From assembly GCA_001510385.1 (NCBI GenBank), contig LFFE01000015.1, positions 1 through 64,000 on the forward strand: a stretch of DNA of 64,000 bases, in the 5' to 3' direction. The notes beneath the pieces are model-generated. The model searched no databases, had not been told where the DNA came from, and saw only the letters and a list, made by a program, of their open reading frames with translations. The stretch comes from Actinobacteria bacterium casp-actino5. Lineage in GTDB: Bacteria; Actinomycetota; Acidimicrobiia; Acidimicrobiales; Ilumatobacteraceae. Shown piece by piece: positions 34,021-42,661 of the stretch (position 1 is the first letter of the stretch; each line of letters starts with the position of its first letter). Position numbers and translations under genes: made by a program.

Positions 34021-35024
34021 TGGCCGGTTCAGGGACTGCGCATCTTCGTGACAATGACGACATGGTGCTGCGCGTCGAGGGACTTACCGTTGAATTTCCG
34101 GCTAAGGGGGGAAATGTCGTGCATGCGGTGAGCGGAATCAGTTTTGATGTCATGCGCGGTGAAACACTCGGCGTCGTCGGTGAATCTGGTTGTGGTAAAT
34201 CAACGACTGGTAGGGCGCTTCTGCAATTGCCACCTCCAACTGGGGGGTCAGTGAAACTTAATGGAGAAGAGTTGACCGCATTGAGTCGTTCAGCGATGAC
34301 GGCGCGCCGCACCGATATTCAAATGATCTTTCAGGATCCAATTTCTTCCCTAAATCCTCGACGAACAATCGGCAAGATTGTTGCCGAACCCCTCGATGTC
34401 TGGGGCCCGAAGGCAGAGGATGAACAATGGAAACTCGTCTCCGAGATGTTGGACGCTGTTGGAATCGACCCGGGCGGCGCAAAATACAAGAGACCACACG
34501 AATACTCCGTTGGACAATGCCAGCGCATTTCAATTGCAAGGGCACTTGTCATGGAGCCGAAGGTGATCATTTGCGATGAGCCGGTTTCATCCCTTGACGT
34601 TTCGGTTCAAGCACAGATTCTTAACATGCTTGAAGATCTCAAGGCCAAGTACGGCTTAACGTTGGTGTTCATCGCACATGATCTTGCGGTTGTCAAGAAC
34701 ATTAGCGATCGCGTGGCGGTGATGTATCTCGGCAAAATGTGCGAAATCTCAGAATCTGACGAGTTATACGCTCGGCCTGCTCATCCGTACACACGCCTAT
34801 TGATGGATTCACATCCGGAACCGAATCCTGATGCTGTGATTGACGATGAGGTCGTGCTCGGAGGAGAAATCCCGAGTCCGATCAGCCCGCCATCGGGGTG
34901 TAGGTTCCGAACAAGATGTGAATTTGCTGATGAACGCTGTGCAAGCGAGGAGCCGCAAATGGCAATGGTCTCCGACGGTCACTTTGTCGCCTGCCATCAT
35001 CCGTTAGTCGAGGTGCAAGCATGA
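34020..35024 (+). CDS. Peptide-type ABC transporter ATP-binding protein (DppF/OppF-like) with altered signature
   Basis: 334 residues from the ATG at 34020, overlapping the previous TAA by one base; in-frame codons upstream belong to the previous gene region. Walker A GESGCGKST, Q-loop IFQDPISSLNP, Walker B VIICDEPVSSLD, switch histidine AHDLAVV, and the C-terminal cysteine-rich domain (CRFRTRCEFA, CHHP). The ABC signature is YSVGQCQR, where the usual form is SGGQCQR: the first glycine is valine. This could lower ATPase activity at one composite site, or be tolerated. Second ATPase of the heterodimer. Confidence 0.9.
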   Translation: MAGSGTAHLRDNDDMVLRVEGLTVEFPAKGGNVVHAVSGISFDVMRGETLGVVGESGCGKSTTGRALLQLPPPTGGSVKLNGEELTALSRSAMTARRTDIQMIFQDPISSLNPRRTIGKIVAEPLDVWGPKAEDEQWKLVSEMLDAVGIDPGGAKYKRPHEYSVGQCQRISIARALVMEPKVIICDEPVSSLDVSVQAQILNMLEDLKAKYGLTLVFIAHDLAVVKNISDRVAVMYLGKMCEISESDELYARPAHPYTRLLMDSHPEPNPDAVIDDEVVLGGEIPSPISPPSGCRFRTRCEFADERCASEEPQMAMVSDGHFVACHHPLVEVQA

Positions 35025-35087
35025 CCAGAAGCGCATCCGTTAACTTGCAAATACATAATTGTCGCTGTGGTGAAATACCACTTCGAT

Positions 35088-35112
35088 CCGCAATGAATCC
35101 CGAACATTGCGG
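35088..35112 (+). other. 8-bp perfect hairpin in the leader of the substrate-binding protein gene
   Basis: CCGCAATG (35088-35095) pairs with CATTGCGG (35105-35112), loop nine bases. No T run follows, so it is not an intrinsic terminator. A weaker stem GTGGT/ACCAC lies at 35067-35081. Likely an mRNA-stabilising or processing element that raises binding-protein expression over the ATPases, or an operator. Confidence 0.5.
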
Positions 35113-35153
35113 AGACAACAACATCCATGGGAACCAAAATGGGGGTAACTGCA

Positions 35154-36971
35154 ATGAGACGTAAAAGTCTGTACCGCGCAGTCGCATTACTCGCCGCCGC
35201 TGGCCTTATTGCTGGCGCTTGCGGAGGAAGCGATGACAGCGCACCCGCCGACACATCTGAGGAGACTTCCGAGGAAGCCGCCGCTGAGGAGCCAGCTGTT
35301 GAGGCTGGCGACGAGGCCGAAGGTGATGTCGACACCGCAATTGAAGAAGAAGAGAGCGCCGTCAACTACGGCGGTTCGATTTCGGTCGGAGTTGAGGCCG
35401 AAGCCACTGGTCTTCGGCCATGGGAGGACACCTGTTCATCACCTTGCTACAACATGATGATCGCTGTGTATGACAAGTTGATGGAACAAGATGTCAACGG
35501 TGCGTATACGCCGTACCTGGCTGAGAGCATCACTCCAAACGAGGACTTCACTGTTTGGACGATGACCCTCCGCTCGGGTGTGACATTCCACAACGGTGTT
35601 GAGCTGACCGCTCAGACCATCGCGGACATGTTCCTCATTCAGCAAGCCGGTGCAGCAGGATCCAGCACCGTCTCCGCAGCAAACCTGGTCTCTGTTGAAG
35701 CAACTGGAGATCTCGAAGTGACGTACACACTGTCGCAGGGTGGCTCAGCCTTCCCGGCTTCGTTGTCCCGTGCAGCGCTTGGAATGGTCTTCGAACCAGC
35801 AGCAGCTGCAGCAGATTCAGAGGGGTATTCAATGGCTCCAATTGGAACGGGACCATTCGTCATCGACTCTCGTGACCTTGATAACGAGACCACGTTTGTG
35901 CGTAATGATTCGTATTGGGCAACTGACCCGGATGGAAATGCGTTGCCGTATCTTGACTCGATTTCATTCCGTCCAATTCCCGATGAGGGAACCCGTCTCG
36001 ATGCCTTGTTGTCAGGAACAGTGAATGCGATGCAGACGCTCCGTCAGGGAACCATCCGCGACGCCCGTGCAGCACGTGACGACGATGGTGCCGCTATCAC
36101 CCTGTACGAGTTCCAGGGCAACAACGTTGGCGGCGGCATGTTCAATACCGCAGTGCCACCATTCGATGACGTTCGCGTCCGCCGTGCCCTTGTCCTGATG
36201 AATAGTCAGGAGCAGGTCATTGAGGCCCTAGGTGGCACCGGCATTTCGCTTCCTGGTACGCAGTGGTTCAGCCCTGATTCAGTGTGGTGGAGCGAGAAGG
36301 TTGCAGAAGCATGGCCACAGTTTGATTTCGAGGCTGGCGTTGAGACGCTCACGGAATATGTCAATGACCCAGAACGCTCAGACGGCAAAGCAGTTGGGGA
36401 ACCAATTGACGCTGAGCTTTCCTGTCCTCCAGATCCAACACTCATTGCATCAATGCAGGTTCTTGAGCAGGCCTACACCGCTAGCGGTTTGGTCAATGTC
36501 ACAATGACGAACTACGACCAGCAGACGCACATCAATAACGCCCTCGGAATGGACAACGGCTTCATCGGAAGTCACCAGGTTCATTGCTGGCGTTGGGGCG
36601 ATGACGCCGACCCGTCGGTTCCCCTCAACCCTGCGTTGGCTCCGCCAACGGCCGAAGTTGCGGAAGCAATTGGTCTGCCAGGCGTCGTCTCGCCGTTGAA
36701 CTTCCCGAACTGGTTCAGCCCAACAGCCTTCCAAGCTGCTGTTGCTGCGACCAAGACGGATGACTTCGCAACCCGTTACGGGCTATACGAGGCAATCATG
36801 CTTGAGATCGCAGATCAGGTACCGGTGTACTACTCCGGCCATACTGCGACTGCAATCGCCACTGAGAGCAACATTTTTGGTCTCAATAGCTGGCACGTAC
36901 CTTCCGGTGAACTTGGTATCGGATTCCCGAATGCTGAGGGCCGCTGGTCAGAAGTGTTCATCGCTTCGTAA
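35154..36971 (+). CDS. Peptide-type ABC substrate-binding lipoprotein (SBP_bac_5 family)
   Basis: 605 residues from the ATG at 35154, chosen because GGGGGT lies seven bases upstream and the product then starts with a compact signal peptide (MRRKSLYRAV). In-frame ATGs at 35127 and 35139 are possible. Lipoprotein cysteine in LIAGAC near residue 24, then a long acidic Ala/Glu/Asp linker to about residue 68. The family-5 domain follows (GGSISVGVEAEATGLRPWED, LAESITPNEDFTVWTMTLRSG near 130). Binds a peptide or other small ligand outside the membrane. It lies between the two ATPases and the two permeases. Confidence 0.9.
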   Translation: MRRKSLYRAVALLAAAGLIAGACGGSDDSAPADTSEETSEEAAAEEPAVEAGDEAEGDVDTAIEEEESAVNYGGSISVGVEAEATGLRPWEDTCSSPCYNMMIAVYDKLMEQDVNGAYTPYLAESITPNEDFTVWTMTLRSGVTFHNGVELTAQTIADMFLIQQAGAAGSSTVSAANLVSVEATGDLEVTYTLSQGGSAFPASLSRAALGMVFEPAAAAADSEGYSMAPIGTGPFVIDSRDLDNETTFVRNDSYWATDPDGNALPYLDSISFRPIPDEGTRLDALLSGTVNAMQTLRQGTIRDARAARDDDGAAITLYEFQGNNVGGGMFNTAVPPFDDVRVRRALVLMNSQEQVIEALGGTGISLPGTQWFSPDSVWWSEKVAEAWPQFDFEAGVETLTEYVNDPERSDGKAVGEPIDAELSCPPDPTLIASMQVLEQAYTASGLVNVTMTNYDQQTHINNALGMDNGFIGSHQVHCWRWGDDADPSVPLNPALAPPTAEVAEAIGLPGVVSPLNFPNWFSPTAFQAAVAATKTDDFATRYGLYEAIMLEIADQVPVYYSGHTATAIATESNIFGLNSWHVPSGELGIGFPNAEGRWSEVFIAS

Positions 36972-37004
36972 TTAGGTAACTAGTCGGAACCGGGAAGGAG
37001 AGTT

Positions 37005-37958
37005 GTGGGAAAGGTCATTGCATCGAGACTCGCACGCTTAGTGGCGACACTGCTTGCGGTCACGTTCTTGACATTCTCAATGACAGCTCTCCTTCCCGGA
37101 GATCCGGTGAATGCGATTCTTGGGGTCGAGGCGGTGCGGGACCCAGAGGTGGTCGCGAAGATTCGAGCTGACCTCGGTCTAGACGATCCGTTTTTCCTCC
37201 GATATGCAAATTGGCTCAAGGACGCTGCGACGGGCGACCTTGGTCAGAGCTACATCACTGATCAAGATGTTCTCACCACCATCACCCAGCGATTGCCGGT
37301 TACTGCACAACTCGCTTTTATGGCGATTGTGATGGCGCTCATCCTTGCGATCCCGATTGGTGTACTCGGTGCATACAAGCAAGGGAAGTGGCAAGACAGC
37401 AGCACCTCGGCTGGTGTTCAGATCGCGCTGTCAATCCCCAACTTCATTGTTGGAATCTTTCTCATCTGGTTGTTTTCGGTACGGCTAGGTTGGCTCCCCG
37501 CGTCCAACTGGAATCGAATAACGACTGAAGGTCTCATTCAAAACCTGAAGACAGCGATACTTCCTGCGTCAGCACTCGCCATGACCCAAATGGCCATTTT
37601 TTCACGACTTGTCCGTTCTGACATGATTGCCACTCTTCAAGAGGACTACATTCTCGCGGCGAGGTCGAAAGGGCTTTCGGACCGCTTTATTTTGCTCCGT
37701 CACGCACTCCGGCCATCATCCCTCAGCTTGATGACGATTGTCGGTATCAATTTTGGTGCTCTCCTTGGTGGCACCGTGATCATTGAGTATTTGTTTGCAA
37801 TCCCCGGAGTCGGCTTTCGACTCATCAACGCGATTTTTCAGCGAGACATCATCGTGATTCAGGGAATTACCGTCTTCATCGCTACCGCATATGTGGTGAT
37901 TAACACCATCGTCGATTTGTTGTACGCGGTCGTTGATCCTCGGATTCGTAAGGGATAG
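37005..37958 (+). CDS. Peptide-type ABC transporter permease (DppB-like)
   Basis: 317 residues starting at GTG 37005 with AAGGAG four bases upstream. Six membrane helices. N-terminal FLTFSMTALLPGDPV and LGLDDPFFLRYANWL segments are typical of DppB, and the EAA-type coupling loop is near 210-225 (AARSKGLSDRFILLRHALR). Followed by the partner permease after two bases. Confidence 0.9.
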   Translation: MGKVIASRLARLVATLLAVTFLTFSMTALLPGDPVNAILGVEAVRDPEVVAKIRADLGLDDPFFLRYANWLKDAATGDLGQSYITDQDVLTTITQRLPVTAQLAFMAIVMALILAIPIGVLGAYKQGKWQDSSTSAGVQIALSIPNFIVGIFLIWLFSVRLGWLPASNWNRITTEGLIQNLKTAILPASALAMTQMAIFSRLVRSDMIATLQEDYILAARSKGLSDRFILLRHALRPSSLSLMTIVGINFGALLGGTVIIEYLFAIPGVGFRLINAIFQRDIIVIQGITVFIATAYVVINTIVDLLYAVVDPRIRKG

Positions 37959-37960
37959 CC

Positions 37961-38959
37961 ATGGAACACACAGACCTCGATAATAGGCTCCCAGAGTTTC
38001 CGAGGGACCGCCTCAGCAATGTGTCCGCATCGGTGACGACCGGAGTCGATGTCGCACCAAAGAAGGCCACATTTCAAGAAGTTGTGAGTTCAATGCCGCT
38101 GCGAGTCAAGTTCGCATCGTTGTGGATTGTGGTCGTGGTCGTTGGTGCTATCTACGCCAAAATCGACACCAGCTGGCTAGGCGGTTCACTCCCCTTGCAG
38201 GATCCAAACTTTCAAACGAATGGCTTTGATCGAGCAACAGGTTCTTTCGGTACTGGGGAGCCAATTGAAGGTATGTCGGCCGCGCATTGGCTTGGTACTG
38301 ATGCAATCGCTCGTGACACCTTTGCTCGCTTGGTGCACGGTGGATGGGTCTCGCTTGTTGTTGTCGTCGTGTCAGCGGCTTGCGGAGTCATTATTGGTGG
38401 CTTTCTCGGATCCCTTGTCGGATTTGTGCGTGGACGAACCGAGACCGTCATCATGGCAACGGTTGATGTCATTTTGGCCTTCCCGGCGCTAGTGCTGCTC
38501 CTTGCACTTGTCTCAATTTTTGAGGTTCGCAACCTTTTCGTCATAAGTACTGTGATCGGGGTTCTGTCGATTCCTGCGTACACACGGGTTGCCCGAGCGA
38601 ATGCTCTCGCAATTTCCTCCCGACAATTTGTAACAGCTGCCAGAGCAATCGGAACCAAACCGAGTCGGATCCTCTTCAGGGAGGTCATTCCAAACGTGCT
38701 TCCAACCCTTCTCGCCTACGCAATGGTCGCCGCCGCATTTGTCGTCGTCGTTGAAGGATCACTGTCATTTCTAGGATTAAGTGTCCAATTGCCGACCCCA
38801 ACCTGGGGAAACATGATCAACCAAGCCCGGCGAGACATCAAACTCAACGTCGCTCAGGTAATCTGGCCATCGCTTGCGCTGTCGATCACTGTGCTGTCGT
38901 TAAATCAAGTCGGCGATTTCTTCCAGCAACGACGTGCGGTCAAGGGTTCGAACCTTTAA
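37961..38959 (+). CDS. Peptide-type ABC transporter permease (DppC-like)
   Basis: 332 residues. An N-terminal cytoplasmic stretch of about 45 residues, one helix, the HWLGTDAIARDTFARLVHGG motif typical of DppC near 108, then five helices and an EAA-type loop (AARAIGTKPSRILFREVIP). The GGATAG before its ATG overlaps the end of the partner gene, so translation is coupled. It ends seven bases from the convergent aroA stop, without a terminator. Confidence 0.9.
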   Translation: MEHTDLDNRLPEFPRDRLSNVSASVTTGVDVAPKKATFQEVVSSMPLRVKFASLWIVVVVVGAIYAKIDTSWLGGSLPLQDPNFQTNGFDRATGSFGTGEPIEGMSAAHWLGTDAIARDTFARLVHGGWVSLVVVVVSAACGVIIGGFLGSLVGFVRGRTETVIMATVDVILAFPALVLLLALVSIFEVRNLFVISTVIGVLSIPAYTRVARANALAISSRQFVTAARAIGTKPSRILFREVIPNVLPTLLAYAMVAAAFVVVVEGSLSFLGLSVQLPTPTWGNMINQARRDIKLNVAQVIWPSLALSITVLSLNQVGDFFQQRRAVKGSNL

Positions 38960-38966
38960 GAAAGGG

Positions 38967-40223
38967 TCACGTCATCATGGTCATCGCTGCAAGATCATCC
39001 CAATAGGCAGGCCAACTTTTCGCCACAACCTCAGCATCGTGAATTGTGACATCGGGGATGCAAGCACCAACGATTGAGAACGCCATCGCTAAGCGATGGT
39101 CATCATGTGTATCAACTGCAGCGCCGTGAAGGGTGCTCGGCAAGACGGAAAGGCCGTCGTCGTGTTCCTCAATTTGAGCGCCAAACTTGCGGAGCTCATG
39201 AGCAAGGTCGCCAATACGATCGCTCTCTTTGGCCCTGATGAATCCAACACCTCGGATCCGAGTTGCCGTATTCGCAAGGCACGCGAGGGCGGCGACTGTT
39301 GGTACGAGATCTGAAACCTCTGACATGTCGATGTCGACTCCGCTCAATGGCGAGTCTCCATCTCGTGAAACTGTTGTCGTTGATTCAGAAGATAAGACAG
39401 TTGCGCCCATCATCTTGAGAATTTCGACAATGAACACGTCCCCTTGATGTGACGTCGTTCCAAAGCCTTCAATAGTGACTGTGGAGCCGGTGGCCGCAGC
39501 AATCGCTAGAGGGTATGAAGCTGACGATGCATCAGCCTCAATGTTGACCTCCGCAGCCGTATACGACTGCTCGGAAATAACGATTTGGGTTGATGAAAGT
39601 TCTACGTAAACACCAAACATCTTCATCACCAAGGTCGTGAGTTCAACATATGGCCGAGAAATCATCTCGCCGTGTAGAGACATCTTCAGTCCCCCATCAA
39701 GTGTCGGTCCGACCATCATGAGTGATGAGATGAACTGACTTGACATGGTTGCGTCAACTTGAAGTGTTCCCCCGCGCAATGGGCCACGAATGGTGAGAGG
39801 GAGGCCCCCATTTGAATCTTGGATATCTGCACCTAACGAGCGAAGTGCGTTGATGAGAGGGCCAAATGGACGCTGACGTAGGCGCTCTCTGCCGTCAATC
39901 TGAATTTCACGATCACCGGTAGCAACGAGTGCGGTGAGGAAACGAGATGTTGTTCCAGCCAGACCTGCGTCGAGGCCAGCTGATTGCAGCGGTTGCCGGC
40001 GGGTGATCTCCACGCCGGTGCCTGTTCGTTCAACTGTGAGGCCGAGATCCCAAAGGGCGGTCAACATAGCCTCGGTGTCATCTCCTGATGGCAAATTTGT
40101 GAGAGTTGAAGTACCAGAACTCAGCGCCGCGCAGATGAGCGCTCGGTTGGCAACGCTCTTAGATCCTGGAACCTCAATAGTTGAGCGGAATGGTTGCTCA
40201 ATCGGCGTGCAGCTATAGATCAT
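38967..40223 (-). CDS. aroA: 3-phosphoshikimate 1-carboxyvinyltransferase (EPSP synthase)
   Basis: 418 residues. Shikimate-pathway enzyme joining shikimate 3-phosphate and PEP. Motifs: PGSKSVANRAL near residue 19 with the catalytic lysine, GLAGTTSRFL near 88 (PEP-site glycine retained), RQRPFGPL near 115, SDLVPTVAALA with the catalytic aspartate near 310, FIRAKESDR and DDHRLAMAFS. Last gene of the scpA-scpB-rluB-tyrA-aroA series; its ATG overlaps the tyrA stop as ATGA. Confidence 0.96.
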   Translation of the reverse strand: MIYSCTPIEQPFRSTIEVPGSKSVANRALICAALSSGTSTLTNLPSGDDTEAMLTALWDLGLTVERTGTGVEITRRQPLQSAGLDAGLAGTTSRFLTALVATGDREIQIDGRERLRQRPFGPLINALRSLGADIQDSNGGLPLTIRGPLRGGTLQVDATMSSQFISSLMMVGPTLDGGLKMSLHGEMISRPYVELTTLVMKMFGVYVELSSTQIVISEQSYTAAEVNIEADASSASYPLAIAAATGSTVTIEGFGTTSHQGDVFIVEILKMMGATVLSSESTTTVSRDGDSPLSGVDIDMSEVSDLVPTVAALACLANTATRIRGVGFIRAKESDRIGDLAHELRKFGAQIEEHDDGLSVLPSTLHGAAVDTHDDHRLAMAFSIVGACIPDVTIHDAEVVAKSWPAYWDDLAAMTMMT

Positions 40224-41293
40224 GTCAATGTCGAAACGGTTGGACGGAATCCGCGCGCAATCAAGCCACCGCGAAACATGTCGACAACCAAAGAATCTAC
40301 GAGGACTACAGCGACGCCGCGATTTCCTTCTGCTAGGTGCACGACTTCAAAGTTCGCAATATTCACGCCGAGTTCTGCTGCAAGCGTAAACACTTCTGCA
40401 GCCGCGCCTGTTCGGTCAGGGATACGAATACGGACCTCTGAGAGTGAAGCCGGGTCGGTGACGCGGCCTGGCAAATTGGCACGAGCCTCACGAGCCTTTT
40501 GCAACATCGATTTAAGCGGCATCCGCTCGTCAGCTGAGATGAGGTTCCGAACGTTGGTCAACGCCGCGTTCAGGTCATCGATCGCTTCGATAATTGCAAT
40601 GCGATTCTCGTGGCAGATGTCAATCCAAATGTTTGGTGATCCACTTGCAATACGAGTCATATCTCTGAATCCACCAGCGGCAAGCCTGAGCAAAGATGCG
40701 TGCTCCTCAGACCGATCTTTCGCAAGAGACATCAGTGATGCCGCAGTAAGGTGCGGGAGATGGCTGACCACGGCGACGAGACGGTCATGCTCAGTTGGGT
40801 CAAGGGCAACAACTTCTGACCCCAACTCTCGAATTATCCCGGCAATGCCAGCGAAGAGATCATCATCGACATCGCTCCCCGGAGTAAGAACCCAGATAGC
40901 ACCGTCAAACATCTGCGGATCTGCACCATCAAGACCTTCAAGTTCGCTACCAGCCATTGGATGCCCACCGATAAATCGAGGGTCAGAAATGGCATCGCAA
41001 ATGGGTCCTTTGACGGAGCCCACATCTGTTACGAGCCCAGTTGTCGTCGCCAACATCTCCTCCACCACGTCGACGCTAGATCTCACCGGAACTGCAACAA
41101 AGGTGACCTGTGCATCAAGGTTCAAATCTCGACTCGTGATGACGTGTTCTGCCAGAGCTCGCTCGACGACGTCGTCATTCACATCGCTACCACAAACACT
41201 CCAACCTCGTGCCTGCAGTGCCGACGCGATGGAACCTCCGATGAGGCCGAGGCCCACCACATTTGCGATAAGAGGTTGTGCGAGTTGACTCAC
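40220..41293 (-). CDS. tyrA: Prephenate dehydrogenase with C-terminal ACT domain
   Basis: 357 residues. N-terminal Rossmann domain with VGLGLIGGS near residue 13, the GGHPMAGSE motif near 109 with the catalytic histidine, and the HDRLVAVVSHLPHL helix near 168. A C-terminal ACT domain (about 285-355, RIRIPDRTGAAAEVFTLA) suggests feedback control by tyrosine. Oxidatively decarboxylates prephenate to 4-hydroxyphenylpyruvate. Overlaps rluB and aroA by four bases each. Confidence 0.93.
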   Translation of the reverse strand: MSQLAQPLIANVVGLGLIGGSIASALQARGWSVCGSDVNDDVVERALAEHVITSRDLNLDAQVTFVAVPVRSSVDVVEEMLATTTGLVTDVGSVKGPICDAISDPRFIGGHPMAGSELEGLDGADPQMFDGAIWVLTPGSDVDDDLFAGIAGIIRELGSEVVALDPTEHDRLVAVVSHLPHLTAASLMSLAKDRSEEHASLLRLAAGGFRDMTRIASGSPNIWIDICHENRIAIIEAIDDLNAALTNVRNLISADERMPLKSMLQKAREARANLPGRVTDPASLSEVRIRIPDRTGAAAEVFTLAAELGVNIANFEVVHLAEGNRGVAVVLVDSLVVDMFRGGLIARGFRPTVSTLT

Positions 41294-42063
41294 GGGCGTT
41301 GAGCGTACCGTTCTAGACCGCAGGCTTTACTGAGTTCGATCACTTCCGAGGTGTTAAGAACCCGCCACTCGCCCGGTGACAGTGTGTTATCACGAATTGG
41401 ACCTATGCGGATGCGCACAAGACGCTGAACGGGATGCCCAACGGAGTCAAACATTCTACGAACCTGACGATTTCGTCCCTCATGTATCACGATACGAATG
41501 ATTCCGGGATCAGGTTGCGACACCTTTGCTGGAGCGGTGAGGCCATCATCGAGGTCCACGCCCTCGCGTAATTGGCGTAGTGCTCCCGATGACAGTGATG
41601 ATCCGACCTGCACGAGGTATTCCTTCTCAACACCCTTCGAGGGGTGGGTTACAGCATGCGTGAGGTTGCCATCATTGGTGATAATGAGGAGTCCCTCTGT
41701 TTGTAGATCCAGCCGACCAACAGTGTGCAGACCTGCATGTTCGGGAACAAGATCAAATACTGTCTCGCGACCCTGTGGATCTGACGCCGTGGTAACTACT
41801 CCCTCGGGTTTGTTGAGCAGCATGTACTTCAGGTCAGGCTTGATGCCGATCGGTGCGGCGTCAACACAAACGAGGTCAGTTTCGACGTTGACTCGCCGAC
41901 CGAGTTGCGCGACCTCACCGTTTACCGTGACCCGCGCTTCAGAAATGAGGATCTCACACGCTCGCCGACTCCCCCAGCCGCGTTGGGCAAGAACTTTCTG
42001 CAGACGCTCGCCCTCAGACATTGATTCGGCGTCGTCGAGGTACCAGGGAATATCGTCGGGCAT
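41290..42063 (-). CDS. rluB: 23S rRNA pseudouridine synthase of the RsuA/RluB family
   Basis: 257 residues. S4 RNA-binding domain near 18-65 (ERLQKVLAQRGWGSRRACE), catalytic aspartate motif GRLDLQTEGLLIIT near 116, and the KEYLVQV and EGRNRQVRRM motifs. The scpA-scpB-rluB order is the conserved bacterial one. The start overlaps the scpB stop by one base. Confidence 0.93.
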   Translation of the reverse strand: MPDDIPWYLDDAESMSEGERLQKVLAQRGWGSRRACEILISEARVTVNGEVAQLGRRVNVETDLVCVDAAPIGIKPDLKYMLLNKPEGVVTTASDPQGRETVFDLVPEHAGLHTVGRLDLQTEGLLIITNDGNLTHAVTHPSKGVEKEYLVQVGSSLSSGALRQLREGVDLDDGLTAPAKVSQPDPGIIRIVIHEGRNRQVRRMFDSVGHPVQRLVRIRIGPIRDNTLSPGEWRVLNTSEVIELSKACGLERYAQRP

Positions 42064-42659
42064 TAGGTGGCGGTGGGTTCTACGGGAGGTTCGATGCGAA
42101 GACCATGCTCGAGCGCCTCCACAACGTCAGCATCGGGAATGAACTCAGCGATCGGAGGAAGCTCATCGAGGTTCGCTATCCCGAGCTTTTCACAGAAGGT
42201 GGCAGTCGTCCCATAAAGGATCGCCTGACCAGGACCATCATCGATACCGACAGCATCGATATAGCCCCTGGCCATCAACGTCCGCAGGACACCATCAGGG
42301 TCAACACCACGGATTGACGCTATTTGGCCCCTACTAATCGGCTGCTTATAGGCGATGATTGCAAGAGTTTCTAACGCTGCTCCAGAAAGCCGAGCCCGCT
42401 GCTCGTCAAGCAAGAAGCGCTCGACGTAGGGGGCAAACTCAGCAGCTGATTGATAGCGAAAACCTCCTGCGACCTCAACTAACTCAAATCCTGAATGACG
42501 CGAGCGGTACTCCGCTGCTAATTCATCGCAGGCCAACTCAATCTCGGCAAGGGGTTTCTCGAGCAGCTGCGCAAGCAACTCCGTCGAAACGGGCTCTACC
42601 GCCACCATCACAATCGCCTCAATTGCGCCGTGAGCGCTCTGTTGCTGTCCTTCAGTCAT
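42063..42659 (-). CDS. scpB: Chromosome segregation and condensation protein ScpB
   Basis: 198 residues. Two winged-helix domains, with IEAIVMVAVEPVSTELLA near residue 13 and the central SGAALETLAIIAYKQPISRGQI with RGVDPDGVLRTL. Binds ScpA and SMC in the condensin-like complex. Starts two bases after the scpA stop. Confidence 0.94.
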   Translation of the reverse strand: MTEGQQQSAHGAIEAIVMVAVEPVSTELLAQLLEKPLAEIELACDELAAEYRSRHSGFELVEVAGGFRYQSAAEFAPYVERFLLDEQRARLSGAALETLAIIAYKQPISRGQIASIRGVDPDGVLRTLMARGYIDAVGIDDGPGQAILYGTTATFCEKLGIANLDELPPIAEFIPDADVVEALEHGLRIEPPVEPTAT

Positions 42660-42661
42660 GT

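Noticed and set aside
35067-35112. Hairpins before the peptide-binding protein gene as an intrinsic terminator
   Set aside because: Stems are followed by AGACAACAAC, not by a T run.
40194-41288. 364-codon open frame on the plus strand opposite tyrA
   Set aside because: Long but low in family-like motifs, rich in Ser/Arg/Thr as expected for an antisense shadow, and fully covered by tyrA with all its motifs.
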